The position numbers were made by a program, and so were the translations under genes. A stretch of 24,541 nt of DNA from Christensenellaceae bacterium (GTDB taxonomy: Bacteria; Bacillota; Clostridia; Christensenellales; CAAEEZ01): assembly GCA_020024085.1 (NCBI GenBank), contig JAHHUG010000012.1, positions 1 through 24,541 on the forward strand. Reading direction: 5' to 3'. Below the pieces are notes generated by a model. It saw only the letters and a list, made by a program, of their open reading frames with translations. It ran no database searches and was not told the DNA's origin. Positions 23,654-24,541 of the stretch are shown piece by piece; positions within the stretch are counted from its first letter, which is position 1, and every line of letters starts with the position of its first letter.

Positions 23654-24289
23654 ATGGCAAGAATGAAAGTTAATCCTACTCGTATGGAACTTAGAAAACT
23701 TAAAGAGCGTCTAAAAACTGCTACGAGAGGACATAAGTTGCTTAAAGATAAGTCTGATGAGATGATTAGGCAATTTATGATTTATGTAAAACGAAATAAA
23801 AAACTCAGAGAAGAGGTGGAACAGGAGCTTGGAGTTGCCCTACGCGACTTTATGCTAGCTCAAGCAGTTACATCAAGCAGTGATATCGAGGAGGCTATTG
23901 CTATGCCTGGTACTACTGTTGAACTAACTACATCTACCACTAATGTAATGAGTGTAAATGTTCCTAGTATTAACATAAAAACTAGCGAAAATAACGAACT
24001 TTATCCATATAGTTTTGCTACAATGACAAGTGAATTAGATAGTTCTATTGCAACAATGAATAAGTTGCTTGTCAAATTACTAGAGCTTGCTGAAATTGAA
24101 AAAACTTGTAATATGTTGGCTGATGAGATAGAGAAAAATCGTAGAAGAGTTAATGCACTTGAGTATGTTATGATTCCTCAAATCGAAGAAACTATCAAAT
24201 ATATCAATATGAAACTTGATGAAAACGAAAGGTCTGCGACAATTAGACTTATGAAGGTAAAGTCAATGATTGCAGAAAAAACCCAATAA
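23654..24289 (+). CDS. atpD: V-type ATPase subunit D (central stalk rotor)
   Basis: Subunit D is the long coiled-coil shaft of the rotor. The 211 residues show the expected N-terminal helix NPTRMELRKLKERLKTA then GHKLLKDKSDEMIRQF, a less ordered Thr/Ser-rich middle (about 90-125), and the long C-terminal helix with NRRRVNALEYVMIPQIEETIKYI. GAGGT lies just before the ATG, 12 nt after the atpB stop. It is the last gene of the operon; the terminator is about 20 nt downstream. Confidence 0.97.
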   Translation: MARMKVNPTRMELRKLKERLKTATRGHKLLKDKSDEMIRQFMIYVKRNKKLREEVEQELGVALRDFMLAQAVTSSSDIEEAIAMPGTTVELTTSTTNVMSVNVPSINIKTSENNELYPYSFATMTSELDSSIATMNKLLVKLLELAEIEKTCNMLADEIEKNRRRVNALEYVMIPQIEETIKYINMKLDENERSATIRLMKVKSMIAEKTQ

Positions 24290-24308
24290 AATTCCAAATA
24301 TTAAATAG

Positions 24309-24335
24309 GCTAGGCAATTTTGCCTAGCTTTTTTT
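24309..24335 (+). terminator. Rho-independent terminator of the V-ATPase operon
   Basis: An 8-bp perfect stem GCTAGGCA/TGCCTAGC (24309-24316 with 24321-24328), loop ATTT, then seven T. It closes the ten-gene operon. Confidence 0.95.
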
Positions 24336-24541
24336 ATGTAAAATTTTTCAAAGTGTTAAATTTGCTTGTTTTAACATAATTATTAATAACAAATTTCACA
24401 TATAATTGCTATATCAATAATTATCGAATATTAACAAATATCAAATATGTGTAATTATCTTTCAATTGCATCAAATTAATTATTATATATTATTAATTAT
24501 TAAAGGTATAGCTATTTTATATTAAGTTTGTATTTTATCAT
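24336..24541. other. AT-rich intergenic end of window, no gene seen
   Basis: No coding frame longer than about a dozen codons. A TATAAT at 24401-24406 has no convincing -35. CACATAT (24397-24403) and ATATGTG (24445-24451) form a 7-bp inverted repeat about 41 nt apart. The last 70 bases are nearly all A and T with overlapping short palindromes. A promoter for a gene beyond the right edge is plausible but not shown. Confidence 0.4.

Noticed and set aside
1..24541. CRISPR, mobile element, defence island or biosynthetic cluster
   Set aside because: No spaced direct repeats, transposase or integrase motifs, toxin-antitoxin-like pairs or biosynthetic enzymes were seen. AddAB is a standard repair complex and not evidence of a defence island by itself.

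Overview
The window reads as ordinary chromosomal DNA from a low-GC Gram-positive bacterium, most likely an uncultured Clostridia-like Bacillota. Visible support: an AT-rich composition (about one third GC by eye); AddAB rather than RecBCD; AGGAGG-type ribosome binding sites; a sigma-A-like promoter set; Gram-positive style lipoprotein signal peptides; and a V/A-type ATPase operon in the gene order of Enterococcus and Clostridium. TGG is used for Trp and TGA as a stop, so the code is the standard bacterial one. There is no rRNA, tRNA, CRISPR array, insertion sequence or prophage gene in view.

Layout. Positions 1-1428 carry two minus-strand genes: the start of an unidentified gene that runs off the left edge, and a small lipoprotein gene with its own promoter and terminator. 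From 1509 everything is on the plus strand. addB and addA (1509-8019) overlap by 8 nt and encode the double-strand-break repair helicase-nuclease. Then come three single-gene transcription units, each with its own promoter and terminator: a membrane protein with a Glu/Pro/Tyr repeat tail (8149-9294), a CorA-type Mg2+ channel with a long hairpin in its leader (9512-10477), and a large lipoprotein with WG-like repeats and a C-terminal membrane helix (10784-12823). A ZIP metal transporter gene and a Sua5/TsaC tRNA-modification gene form a pair (13104-14825). After a 395-bp gap rich in inverted repeats, the last ten genes (15270-24289) form one tightly packed operon: rpiB, then V-ATPase subunits H/G, I, K, E, C, F, A, B, D, closed by a strong terminator.

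How it fits together. The V-ATPase set is complete: catalytic A and B, central stalk D and F with C, peripheral stalk E and H/G, and membrane subunits I and K. The K subunit carries the full sodium-binding residue set known from Enterococcus hirae NtpK, so a Na+-coupled enzyme is predicted. The Sua5 - RpiB - ATPase order resembles the Bacillus neighbourhood in which an F-type ATP synthase operon follows, so the V-type enzyme may sit in the ancestral ATP synthase slot.

I did not find a clear new multi-gene system. The most interesting unknowns are the Tyr-repeat membrane protein, the doubly anchored WG-repeat lipoprotein, an AddB that has lost its P-loop, the CorA leader hairpin, and paired inverted repeats in three intergenic regions.
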